The translations under genes were made by a program, and so were the position numbers. 64,000 nucleotides of DNA from JAABQT01 sp035459025 (GTDB lineage Bacteria > Pseudomonadota > Gammaproteobacteria > Burkholderiales > SG8-39). The notes beneath the pieces were generated by a model. That model did not search any database. It was not told where the DNA came from and saw only the letters and a list, made by a program, of their open reading frames with translations. Positions 9,721-17,569 of the stretch are shown here, one piece after another. The stretch is taken from contig DATHYT010000085.1 in assembly GCA_035459025.1 (NCBI GenBank), positions 1 to 64,000 on the forward strand, in the 5' to 3' direction. How positions within the stretch are numbered: position 1 is the first letter of the stretch; every line of letters begins with the position of its first letter.

Positions 9721-12021
9721 ATGGACACCCGCACGCCCGACCTGTTTACTCCCGAGAACGGCGACGACGCGGCGCCGATCGAGCGCCACGCCTCGCAAGC
9801 CTACCTCGGCTACGCCGTGTCCACGGTCAAGGCGCGGGCGCTTCCCGAGATCGCCGACGGCCTGAAGCCGGTACAGCGGCGCATCCTCTATGCGATGGGC
9901 GACGCGGGCGGACAGGGCTTCGCCAAGTGCGCGCGCTACGTCGGCGAGGTGCTCGGCAAGTACCACCCGCACGGCGATTCCTCGACCTACGAGGCGCTGG
10001 TGCACCTGGCGCAGCCGTTCTCGATGCGCTACCCGCTGATCGAGGGTCAGGGCAACTTCGGCTCGCGCGACGGCGACGCCGCCGCCGCCTACCGCTACAC
10101 CGAGGCCAGGCTGTCGCGCTACGCGGAGCTGATGCTCGCCGAGATCGGCGAGGGCACGGTCGACTTCGCGAAGAACTACGACGGCAAGTTCGAGGAGCCG
10201 GCGCTGCTGCCCGCGCGGCTGCCCTTCGGCCTGCTGAACGGCTCGTTCGGCATCCCGGTGGGCTTTTCCACCCGCATCCCATCGCACAACCTGAAGGAGG
10301 TCGCGGCCGCGGCGGCACACGTCATCCGGCATCCGCGCGCCAAGCTCGACGAGCTGCTCGAGATCCTGCCCGGCCCGGATTTCCCCGGCGGCGGCCAGGT
10401 GATCTCGAGCGCCGAGGAGATCCGCCAGGCCTACGAGACCGGGCGCGGCTCGCTGCTGGTCAAGTGCAAGTGGGAAACCGAGCAGCTGGCGCGCGCGCAG
10501 TGGCGCGTCGTGGTCACGGAGCTGCCGCACGGCGTATCCGTCAGACAGGTGATGGAGGAGATCGAGGCGCTGGCGAATCCGCGGCCGAGCCTGGGCAAGA
10601 AGGAAGTCTCCCAGGAACAGAAGCGCCTGCGGCAGTACCTGCTCGACCAGATCGACCAGGGCGGGGTGCGCGACGAGAGCGACCGGCGCTCGAAGCTGCG
10701 GCTGGTGATCGAGCCGCGCTCCTCGCGGCAGAAGCCGGAGGAGCTGATGGCGTTCCTGCTGGCGCGCACGTCGCTCGAGACGCGCACCGCGGTGAACCTC
10801 ACCTGGCTCGGCCTCGACGGACTGCCCGAGACCAAGGGGCTCGCCGAGATCCTGCGCGAGTGGGGCGACTGGCGCGTGCAGACGGTGCGCCGGCGCACCG
10901 AGCACCGGCTGGAAAAGTGCGAGGCGCGGCTGCACATCGTGCTGGGGCGGCTGCTCGCCTTCGTGCGCATCGACGAGATCATCCAGCTGATCCGCGCCGC
11001 GGACGATCAGGCCGAGGCGAAGCAAAAGATGATGGCGAAATGGAAGTTCTCGGAGCGCCAGGCCGAGGACATCGTCAACATCCGCCTCGGGCAGCTCACC
11101 AAGCTCGACGGCGTGAAGCTGAACGACGAGAGAAAGGCGCTCGAGGCCGAGAGGAAGGACCTGAAGGCGATCCTGGGCAACGACAAGGAGCTGAAGAAGC
11201 TCGTGGTGAAGGAGCTGGAGGCCGACGCCAAGCTCTACGGCGACGGGCGGCGCACGCTCATCAAGGCCGAGGAGCGCGCGCAGGTCGAGCGCACGGTGGT
11301 CGAGGAGCCGCTCAGCGTCATCCTGTCGAACAAGGGCTGGATGCGCGCGCGCACCGGCCACAACCTCGATCTCGCCACGCTCACCTTCAAGGATGGCGAC
11401 GGCTTGCTGCAGACGCTCGAGTGCAAGACTACCGACGCGGTGATCCTGCTCGCGGAGTCGGGCAAGACCTTCACGCTGGAGGCGGCGGCGCTGCCTACCG
11501 GGCGCGGCGACGGCGTGCCGGTGAACACGCTGGTGCACTCGTCTTCCGACGACATCGTGTGGATCGGCACGGGCGACCCCGCGCAGAAGCTGCTGATGAA
11601 TTCGAGCGCCGGCCTGGGCTTCGTGTGCAAGCTGGGCGACCTCGTCTCGCGCACGCGCCAGGGCAAGGACTTCATGACCGTGGGCGAGGGCGCCCAGGCG
11701 CGGCCGCCCGCGCTGTTCAGCGAGGGCAAGGTCGTGGCGGCGCTCTCTTCGGATGCGCGGCTGCTGCTCTTTCCGCTCGCGGACGTGCCGGTGCGGCCGA
11801 ACGGCGGCGTCGGCGTGCAGTTGATCGCGCTGCCCGAGGGCGTGAGGCTCGCCGCAGTCGCCGTCGGCGACGGCAAGTCGCTGCAGGTGAGCGGCGTGCG
11901 TCGCAAGAACCGCGCCGTGGAAACGCTCGACGCCGCGCGGCTCGCGGCGCACCTGGGCAAGCGCGCGCAGCGCGGCAAGGTCTGCGAGGCGGGCTTCAGG
12001 CCGGATCGCATTGGTTCCTAG
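9721..12021 (+). CDS. parC: DNA topoisomerase IV subunit A
   Basis: A 766-residue ParC. The breakage-reunion domain includes the quinolone-region sequence KYHPHGDSSTYE (Ser87 and Glu91 correspond to E. coli Ser80 and Glu84, unmutated) and the catalytic tyrosine Tyr126 in AAYRYTEARLSRY. The C-terminal part has the beta-pinwheel-type repeats expected for ParC but lacks a GyrA box. It pairs with ParE to pass one DNA duplex through another. The last 11 bases overlap the TTG-started diguanylate cyclase gene. Confidence 0.96.
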   Translation: MDTRTPDLFTPENGDDAAPIERHASQAYLGYAVSTVKARALPEIADGLKPVQRRILYAMGDAGGQGFAKCARYVGEVLGKYHPHGDSSTYEALVHLAQPFSMRYPLIEGQGNFGSRDGDAAAAYRYTEARLSRYAELMLAEIGEGTVDFAKNYDGKFEEPALLPARLPFGLLNGSFGIPVGFSTRIPSHNLKEVAAAAAHVIRHPRAKLDELLEILPGPDFPGGGQVISSAEEIRQAYETGRGSLLVKCKWETEQLARAQWRVVVTELPHGVSVRQVMEEIEALANPRPSLGKKEVSQEQKRLRQYLLDQIDQGGVRDESDRRSKLRLVIEPRSSRQKPEELMAFLLARTSLETRTAVNLTWLGLDGLPETKGLAEILREWGDWRVQTVRRRTEHRLEKCEARLHIVLGRLLAFVRIDEIIQLIRAADDQAEAKQKMMAKWKFSERQAEDIVNIRLGQLTKLDGVKLNDERKALEAERKDLKAILGNDKELKKLVVKELEADAKLYGDGRRTLIKAEERAQVERTVVEEPLSVILSNKGWMRARTGHNLDLATLTFKDGDGLLQTLECKTTDAVILLAESGKTFTLEAAALPTGRGDGVPVNTLVHSSSDDIVWIGTGDPAQKLLMNSSAGLGFVCKLGDLVSRTRQGKDFMTVGEGAQARPPALFSEGKVVAALSSDARLLLFPLADVPVRPNGGVGVQLIALPEGVRLAAVAVGDGKSLQVSGVRRKNRAVETLDAARLAAHLGKRAQRGKVCEAGFRPDRIGS

Positions 12022-13228
12022 CGAACTGCGCGCCGCGGTGGCGCCGGCGGCGATCCTCGCCGCCGCGGGACTCGCGGTGTGGATCGGCCCGACCCTGCCC
12101 CGCTCGCTCGAGGGGCTGCGCACGCTCGGACCCTACGCGGTGCTCGTGCTCGGGGTCGCCTTCGCGCTGCGCTTCAATCGCGGCCGCGCGCTCATCCTGC
12201 TCGCTTCGCTCCTGGCCGCCTACGCCGGCTACCACTACGCGCAGGGGCTGGGAGGCTTCGCGGAGAAGGCCGTGTACACGGCGCTCGTCGTGCTGGTGCC
12301 GCTCAACGCGCTCATCGCCATGACGCTGCCCGAGCGCGGCGTCGCCTATCACGGCAGCTACCGCTGGCTGCTGCTGCTCGGCGCCGAGGCGCTGCTCATC
12401 CTGTGGATCGCCGCGGCCGGCCGCAGCGCGCTCTCCGGGCTCGCCTGGCAGGGCGTGCTCGAGCACTGGATCTTCCGCTCGCCGCCGACGCCGCTTGCCG
12501 GCCGGCTCCTGTTCGGCGCGGCGTTCGTCACCGCGGTGTGGCGCGCGTGGCCCAAGCACACGCCGCTCGACTTGGGGCTCGCCGCCGCGCTGGTCGCGTT
12601 CTTCATCGCCGCCGAATGGGCCACGTCGCCCGCGGTGTTCGGCGCTTTCCTGTGCGCTGCGGGCGCGGTCGTGCTGGTCGCCTTCGTGCAGGAGTCGCAT
12701 CGCCTGGCGTTCCGCGACGAGCTGACGGGTCTGCCCGGGCGGCGCGCGCTGGAAGAGCGGTTGCGCGCGCTCGGCCCGCGCTACACGCTCGCCATGATCG
12801 ACGTCGATCACTTCAAGAAGTTCAACGACACGCACGGCCACGACATCGGCGACCAGGTGCTGAAGCTGGTCGCGGCGCGCCTCGCCGAGGTGGGCGGCGG
12901 CGGCGACGCGTTTCGCTACGGCGGCGAGGAATTCAGCGTGCTGTTCCCGGGCCGCGGCCTGAAGGAAGCGCTGCCGTTCCTTGAGCGCACGCGCGCGGCC
13001 GTGGAGAAATACCGCATGGCGGTGCGCAGCGAGGCGCGCCCGCGCCAGGAGGAGGCGGGCATCCGCCGGCGCGGCGACGGCGCGCCGACCAAGCTGCTCT
13101 CGGTCACGGTGTCGATGGGCGCCGCCGAGCCCGAAGTCGAGCGTCAGCCGCCGGTGCAGGTGCTGAAAGCGGCCGACGAGGCGCTCTATCGCGCGAAGAA
13201 GGGCGGCCGCAACCGCGTGAGCACGTGA
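12011..13228 (+). CDS. membrane-anchored diguanylate cyclase (GGDEF)
   Basis: A 405-residue protein. The first ~220 residues are hydrophobic with about seven or eight membrane spans. The rest is a GGDEF domain: FRDELTGLPGRRALEERL, MIDVDHFKKFNDTHGHDIGD and the active-site GGEEF at residues 304-308, so synthesis of cyclic di-GMP from GTP is expected. The RxxD inhibitory site normally just before this motif is missing (the sequence there is GGGGDAFRY), so product inhibition may be absent. The TTG start overlaps parC by 11 bases; the true start could be slightly downstream. No sensor domain other than the membrane bundle is visible. Confidence 0.88.
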   Translation: MVPSELRAAVAPAAILAAAGLAVWIGPTLPRSLEGLRTLGPYAVLVLGVAFALRFNRGRALILLASLLAAYAGYHYAQGLGGFAEKAVYTALVVLVPLNALIAMTLPERGVAYHGSYRWLLLLGAEALLILWIAAAGRSALSGLAWQGVLEHWIFRSPPTPLAGRLLFGAAFVTAVWRAWPKHTPLDLGLAAALVAFFIAAEWATSPAVFGAFLCAAGAVVLVAFVQESHRLAFRDELTGLPGRRALEERLRALGPRYTLAMIDVDHFKKFNDTHGHDIGDQVLKLVAARLAEVGGGGDAFRYGGEEFSVLFPGRGLKEALPFLERTRAAVEKYRMAVRSEARPRQEEAGIRRRGDGAPTKLLSVTVSMGAAEPEVERQPPVQVLKAADEALYRAKKGGRNRVST

Positions 13229-13995
13229 GCTGGGATCCCGCCCAGTACCTGAAATTCGCCGGCGAACGGATGCGGCCGGCGGTGGACTTGCTGGCGCGCA
13301 TACCGGCCGCGGCGCCGGCAACGGTCGTCGACCTGGGCTGCGGCGCGGGCAACCTTGCGCCGCTCCTTGCGGCGCGCTGGCCGGGCGCGCAGCTCATCGG
13401 CGTGGACAGCTCGCCCGAGATGCTTGCGCGCGCCCGCGCGGCGCACCCCAAGGCGCAGTTCGTGCAGGGCGACATCGGCGCCTGGCGCCCCGAGCGGCCC
13501 GTCGACGTGCTCTACAGCAACGCGGCGCTGCACTGGCTCGACGGCCACGAGCGGCTGTTTCCGGCGCTGCTCGCGGCGCTGGCGCCCGGCGGCTGGCTCG
13601 CGGTGCAGATGCCGCGCAACTTCGAGGCGCCCTCGCATACGAGCATCGTCGAGACCATCGAGCAGGGACCGTGGCGCGCGCGGCTCGAGCCGCTCGTGCG
13701 GCGCGAGCCGGTGGCCGCGCCGGGCTTTTACTGGCGGCTGCTCGGGCGCCGCGCGGCCGAGCTGCAGGTCTGGGAAACCGAGTACCTGCAGGTGCTCGAG
13801 GGCGACAACCCGGTAGCCGAGTACACCAAGGGCACCTGGCTCAAGCAGTTCCTCGACCGCTTGCCGGGGCCCGAGCGCGCGGGGTTCGAAGCCGACTACC
13901 GCAAGCGCGTGCTCGCCTGGTATCCGCCGGAAGCCGACGGGCGCACGCTGTTTCCGTTCCGGCGGCTGTTCCTGGTCGCGCGGCGCAAGCCCTAG
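13225..13995 (+). CDS. tam: trans-aconitate 2-methyltransferase
   Basis: A 256-residue SAM-dependent methyltransferase. The SAM site is TVVDLGCGAGNLAPLLA with IGVDSSPEMLARA following. The family-specific blocks SNAALHWLDGHERLFP, QMPRNFEAPSHT and AEYTKGTWLKQFLD identify Tam, which esterifies trans-aconitate, a spontaneous inhibitor by-product of the citrate cycle. It starts with GTG four bases inside the diguanylate cyclase gene (GTGA overlap), so it is co-translated with it, though no functional link is evident. Confidence 0.9.
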   Translation: MSWDPAQYLKFAGERMRPAVDLLARIPAAAPATVVDLGCGAGNLAPLLAARWPGAQLIGVDSSPEMLARARAAHPKAQFVQGDIGAWRPERPVDVLYSNAALHWLDGHERLFPALLAALAPGGWLAVQMPRNFEAPSHTSIVETIEQGPWRARLEPLVRREPVAAPGFYWRLLGRRAAELQVWETEYLQVLEGDNPVAEYTKGTWLKQFLDRLPGPERAGFEADYRKRVLAWYPPEADGRTLFPFRRLFLVARRKP

Positions 13996-14010
13996 AGTTC
14001 CAGAATCGCC

Positions 14011-14039
14011 TTGTTCGCCCGGGCGTTAGGGAGCATACT
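14011..14039 (+). promoter_or_regulatory. candidate sigma70 promoter for infA
   Basis: TTGTTC (14011-14016) and CATACT (14034-14039) are separated by 17 bases, the optimal spacing. Transcription would start near 14046, giving a leader of about 23 bases that contains the GGAG ribosome site eight bases before the infA ATG. Confidence 0.55.
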
Positions 14040-14068
14040 GCCCGCCTCGCAATAACCGGATCGGAGTT

Positions 14069-14338
14069 ATGGCCAAGGAAGAAATGCTGGAGATGGAAGG
14101 GGTGGTGCAGGAAGTGCTGCCCAGCACGCAGTTTCGCGTCGAGCTCACCAACGGCGCGCAGGTCCTCGCCTACGCAGGCGGCAAGGTACGCAAGAATCGC
14201 ATCCGCATCCTCGCGGGCGATCGCGTGACGATGGAAATGTCCCCCTACGATCTGACGCGGGGTCGCATCAGCTTCCGCCACAAGGACGAAAACCCGGTCG
14301 CCATGCCGCAGCGGCGGCCGATGTTCCGCAAGCGCTAG
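14069..14338 (+). CDS. infA: translation initiation factor IF-1, long-tailed form
   Basis: An 89-residue S1/OB-fold protein matching IF-1 over the first 70 residues (FRVELTNGAQVLAYAGGK, RKNRIRILAGDRV, MSPYDLTRGRISFRHK). IF-1 binds the 30S A site and supports initiation. E. coli IF-1 has 72 residues and ends shortly after FRSR; here a basic 18-residue tail (DENPVAMPQRRPMFRKR) follows. Betaproteobacteria often carry a second, longer infA of this kind, and this locus is not in a ribosomal protein operon, so it may be that second copy. It has its own promoter upstream. Confidence 0.93.
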   Translation: MAKEEMLEMEGVVQEVLPSTQFRVELTNGAQVLAYAGGKVRKNRIRILAGDRVTMEMSPYDLTRGRISFRHKDENPVAMPQRRPMFRKR

Positions 14339-14366
14339 CGGGCACCAGGTCCGGCGCGCCACTGCA

Positions 14367-14903
14367 ATGTGGATCGCGCTTTTGGCGGCGGTCGCCCTCC
14401 TCGCCGCCGGCATCTGGCTTTACAACCGCCTCATCGCCCTGCGCAACCTTGCGCGCCAGGGCTTCGCCGACATCGACGTGCAGCTCAAGCGCCGCGCCGA
14501 CCTCGTGCCGCAGCTCGTGGAGTCGGTGCGCGGCTACGCGAGCTACGAAAAGGCGCTCCTCGTCACCGTGACCGAGCTGCGCGGCACCGCGCTCGCCGCG
14601 CAGGACAGCGCGGCCCGCTTCGCGCTCGAGCGCCAGCTCGGCGAGCGGCTGCAGCAGCTCGTCGTTCTGCAGGAGAACTACCCGCAGCTGAAGGCCGACG
14701 CCAACTTCCGCGACCTCGCGGCGAAGCTGGTCGAGGTCGAGGACCACCTGCAGTACGCGCGGCGCTTCTACAACGGCGCGGTACAGCAATACGTGACGCG
14801 CCTGGAGACTTTTCCCGACATCGTCGTGGCGCGCCTGTTCGGTTTCCGGTCGCTGCCCTTTTTCGAGACCGACGATCGCCAGCCGGCGAAAGTGACGCTG
14901 TGA
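14367..14903 (+). CDS. lemA: LemA family protein
   Basis: A 178-residue LemA protein: one N-terminal membrane helix (about residues 3-22), then a four-helix bundle with the family sequences QGFADIDVQLKRRADLVPQL and FRDLAAKLVEVEDHLQYARRFYN, and the C-terminal VARLFGFRSLPFFE. The role of LemA is poorly defined; it is often paired with DUF2207 or TPM-domain membrane proteins. Here the DUF2207 gene overlaps its stop by four bases (GTGA), supporting a joint envelope function. Confidence 0.93.
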   Translation: MWIALLAAVALLAAGIWLYNRLIALRNLARQGFADIDVQLKRRADLVPQLVESVRGYASYEKALLVTVTELRGTALAAQDSAARFALERQLGERLQQLVVLQENYPQLKADANFRDLAAKLVEVEDHLQYARRFYNGAVQQYVTRLETFPDIVVARLFGFRSLPFFETDDRQPAKVTL

Positions 14904-16585
14904 GGCTGGTGCTTCTCGCGCTGGCTCTCGCCGCGCTGCCGGCCGGCGCGCAGGAGCGGGTGCTCGAGTTCCACAGCACCATCCGCATCAGCGACGACGG
15001 CGCGCTGACGGTGACCGAGACCATCGCCGTGCAGGCTGAGGGCCGCGAGATCAGGCGCGGCATCCTGCGCGACTTTCCCACCGAGTACCGCGGACGCTTC
15101 GGCGAGAAGGTGCGCGTGCCGTTCACGGTCGTGCGGGTGACGCGCAACGGCAACCCCGAGCCCTGGACCACGCAAGCGCTGAGCAATGGCGTGCGCGTGC
15201 GCATCGGCAATGCCGGCCTGCAGCTGCCGCACGGACGGCACGTCTACGAGATCATGTACCGCACGTCGCGCCAGCTCGGTTTTTTCGAGGGCCACGACGA
15301 GCTGTACTGGAACGTGAACGGCAACGGCTGGACCTTCGCCATGGACTGGGTTTCCGCCGACGTCCACCTGCCCGCGGCAGCGCCGGCGGCGAGCTTGCGC
15401 CTGGAGGCGTATACGGGCGCGCAGGGCGAACGCCGGCGCGACTACGTGGCGGTGGCGCGCGAAGGCGGCGCCACCTTCACCAGCACGCGCGCGCTGCCGC
15501 CGCATCACGGCCTGACCATCGTGGTGGGGTTTCCCAAAGGCCTGGTGCGCGAGCCCTCCACCCTGGAGCGGATGTGGTGGTGGGTGGACGGCAACACGGG
15601 CGTACTCACCGGCGCGGCGGGCCTGCTGGCGCTGCTCGCTTTTCTCTGGTGGCGCTGGCACCTCGTCGGGCGCGATCCGCGCGCCGGCCCCGCGTTCCCG
15701 CGCTACGAAGCGCCGCCGGGGCTCGGGCCTGCGGGGGTGCGCTTGATCGATCGGATGGCGTACGACCCGAAGTGCTTCGCCGCGGGGCTGCTCGGGCTGG
15801 GGGCGCGCGGCTTCCTGCGTATACGCGAATCGGGCAACGCCTATGTGCTGGAGCGCACCGGCAAGGCGGTGGAATGGCTGCCGGGCGAGCGCATCCTGTC
15901 GGACCTGCTGCCCGGGCCGGGCAAGTCCGTCGTCATCGACAAGACGCACAGCCCGGGCGTGCAGCTCACGCTGGAAAAGCACCAGCAGGAGCTGACGGCG
16001 CTCTACGACAAGACGCTGTTCTCGCGCAATCGCGGCTCGCACGCAGCCGGCGTAGGCATTGGCGTCGTCGTGGTGGTGGCCATGATCATCCAGGAGACGC
16101 CCACGGCGGCGCTGGTGGCCGTCATCGTGCCGATGATCGTACTGCTCGCGCTGTTCGCGCGCTGGCTGCCCGCCTACAGCGTGCAGGGCCGCAGGCTGCA
16201 GGACGCGATCCAGGGCCTGCGCCAGTACCTGGGCGTGGCCGAGAAGGACGACCTCGCACGCATGAAGGCGCCGCCGCAGACTGCGGAGGAGTTCGCGAAG
16301 TTCCTGCCGTACGCGGTGGCGCTCGGCGTCGAGCGAACCTGGGCCGAGCGCTTCACCGCGACCCTCGGCCTTGCCGCAGTGACGGCGGCGGTCGCCGGCT
16401 ACTACAGTGCCGAGTCCGGCGGCATGTTCCACGGCGGCGGAATCGGCGATTCGATCGGCGGCATCGCCGGCACCGTCAGCGCGGCGGCGACGCCGCCGGG
16501 CTCGAGTTCGGGCAGCGCCTCGGGCGGGGGCGGCGGCGGCTCCTCGGGCGGCGGCGGCGGGGGCGGCGGAGGCAGCGGCTGGTGA
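14900..16585 (+). CDS. DUF2207 membrane protein with glycine-rich C-terminus
   Basis: About 561 residues. A signal peptide (MRLVLLALALAALPAGAQ, read from GTG) precedes an extracytoplasmic beta-rich domain with IRISDDGALTVTETIAVQ, then a membrane helix near residue 240, a cytoplasmic segment, two further helices (about 390-430) and another hydrophobic stretch near 490. The chain ends in a run of Gly/Ser (SGGGGGGGGGSGW type), which is typical of this family. The GTG start overlaps lemA and the stop overlaps arfB, four bases each. Function is unknown; the recurrent pairing with LemA suggests a complex. Confidence 0.88.
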   Translation: MRLVLLALALAALPAGAQERVLEFHSTIRISDDGALTVTETIAVQAEGREIRRGILRDFPTEYRGRFGEKVRVPFTVVRVTRNGNPEPWTTQALSNGVRVRIGNAGLQLPHGRHVYEIMYRTSRQLGFFEGHDELYWNVNGNGWTFAMDWVSADVHLPAAAPAASLRLEAYTGAQGERRRDYVAVAREGGATFTSTRALPPHHGLTIVVGFPKGLVREPSTLERMWWWVDGNTGVLTGAAGLLALLAFLWWRWHLVGRDPRAGPAFPRYEAPPGLGPAGVRLIDRMAYDPKCFAAGLLGLGARGFLRIRESGNAYVLERTGKAVEWLPGERILSDLLPGPGKSVVIDKTHSPGVQLTLEKHQQELTALYDKTLFSRNRGSHAAGVGIGVVVVVAMIIQETPTAALVAVIVPMIVLLALFARWLPAYSVQGRRLQDAIQGLRQYLGVAEKDDLARMKAPPQTAEEFAKFLPYAVALGVERTWAERFTATLGLAAVTAAVAGYYSAESGGMFHGGGIGDSIGGIAGTVSAAATPPGSSSGSASGGGGGGSSGGGGGGGGGSGW

Positions 16586-16977
16586 TCGCCATCCCCGAGC
16601 ACGAGATCGACATCACCGCGGTGCGCGCGCAGGGCGCAGGCGGACAGAATGTCAACAAGGTCTCGAGCGCCGTGCACCTGCGTTTCGACGTTCGCGCCTC
16701 TTCGCTGCCGGAAGACGTCAAGCACCGGCTGCTGCACCGGGGCGACAAGCGCATCACGCGCACCGGCGTCGTCGTCATCAAGGCACAGCAGCACCGCAGC
16801 CTGGAGCTGAACCGCGCCGAGGCCATGGCGCGGCTGCAGGCGCTGGTGGATGCCGCGGCCACCGTGCCCAAGCGGCGCCGGCCGACGCGGCCGACGCGCG
16901 CCTCGAAGGAGCGCCGCATCGAGGCCAAGCAGCGCCGCGGGCGCATCAAGGCGCTGCGCGGCCGCGTGCGCGACTGA
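16582..16977 (+). CDS. arfB: alternative ribosome-rescue peptidyl-tRNA hydrolase ArfB (YaeJ)
   Basis: A 131-residue release-factor-like protein. The catalytic GGQ is in RAQGAGGQNVNKVSSAVHL. The tail is strongly basic (KRRRPTRPTRASKERRIEAK), as needed to enter the empty mRNA channel of stalled ribosomes, where the protein hydrolyses peptidyl-tRNA. It lacks the codon-recognition domain of RF1/RF2, consistent with ArfB. GTG start overlaps the preceding DUF2207 gene (GTGA). Confidence 0.93.
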   Translation: MIAIPEHEIDITAVRAQGAGGQNVNKVSSAVHLRFDVRASSLPEDVKHRLLHRGDKRITRTGVVVIKAQQHRSLELNRAEAMARLQALVDAAATVPKRRRPTRPTRASKERRIEAKQRRGRIKALRGRVRD

Positions 16978-16990
16978 TACCATTTCGGCC

Positions 16991-17569
16991 ATGGACCGCA
17001 CCGCCGAACGCCGCAAGGAAATCCAGGCCGCCGTCGCCGACATCCGCGACATCGAGCGCCGCGAAGGGGTGAATGCCGCGAGCCTCGAGCAAATCAAGTC
17101 GCGCCTCATCCGACTCGCCGCGCGCACCGACCTGTTCGACCCCAAGGACTACCCGCCGCCCAAGGCGGGCGAGAAGCTGCGCTCCTGCCTGTACCGGCTG
17201 TCCGAGGATCCGGACCACCGTTACGCGCTCTACGCCAACGCCTCGCTCGGCGGCTACGGCACGCCGGCGCACAACCACACCACCTGGGCGGTGATCGTGG
17301 GCGTGACCGGCGAGGAGCAGAACCGCTTTTACGACCGCAGCCCCGAGGGCGGCGTGCGCGAGAAGGGCCGCGCCGTGGTGCGCCAGGGCACGGGCGTCGC
17401 CTTCATGCCCGAGGATCTGCATTCCATCCACATCGACGCGCCGCTGCTCAACTTCCACATGTACGGCCTCGCGCTTGAGCAGCTGCACCGGCGCGAGTTC
17501 TACAAGGAAAAGGAAGGGCGCTGGGACATCTTCCCGGCGCACTCGGACATCCGCGACGCGCGCGCATGA
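16991..17569 (+). CDS. cysteine dioxygenase-like cupin protein
   Basis: A 192-residue cupin of the predicted metal-dependent enzymes related to cysteine dioxygenase. The iron site is visible as His94 and His96 in PAHNHTTWAV with a third histidine in EDLHSIHID (144 or 147). Cysteine dioxygenases oxidise a thiol to a sulfinate with O2; whether cysteine, a mercapto acid or another thiol is used here cannot be told. The next gene, with four rhodanese domains, overlaps its stop by four bases (ATGA), pointing to a role in sulfur metabolism. Confidence 0.82.
   Translation: MDRTAERRKEIQAAVADIRDIERREGVNAASLEQIKSRLIRLAARTDLFDPKDYPPPKAGEKLRSCLYRLSEDPDHRYALYANASLGGYGTPAHNHTTWAVIVGVTGEEQNRFYDRSPEGGVREKGRAVVRQGTGVAFMPEDLHSIHIDAPLLNFHMYGLALEQLHRREFYKEKEGRWDIFPAHSDIRDARA

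Noticed and set aside
9604..12123. 839-codon open frame on the minus strand opposite parC and an 893-codon plus-strand frame in the same region
   Set aside because: Both cover the genuine ParC frame out of register; composition is the low-complexity R/A/G pattern of third-position GC bias.
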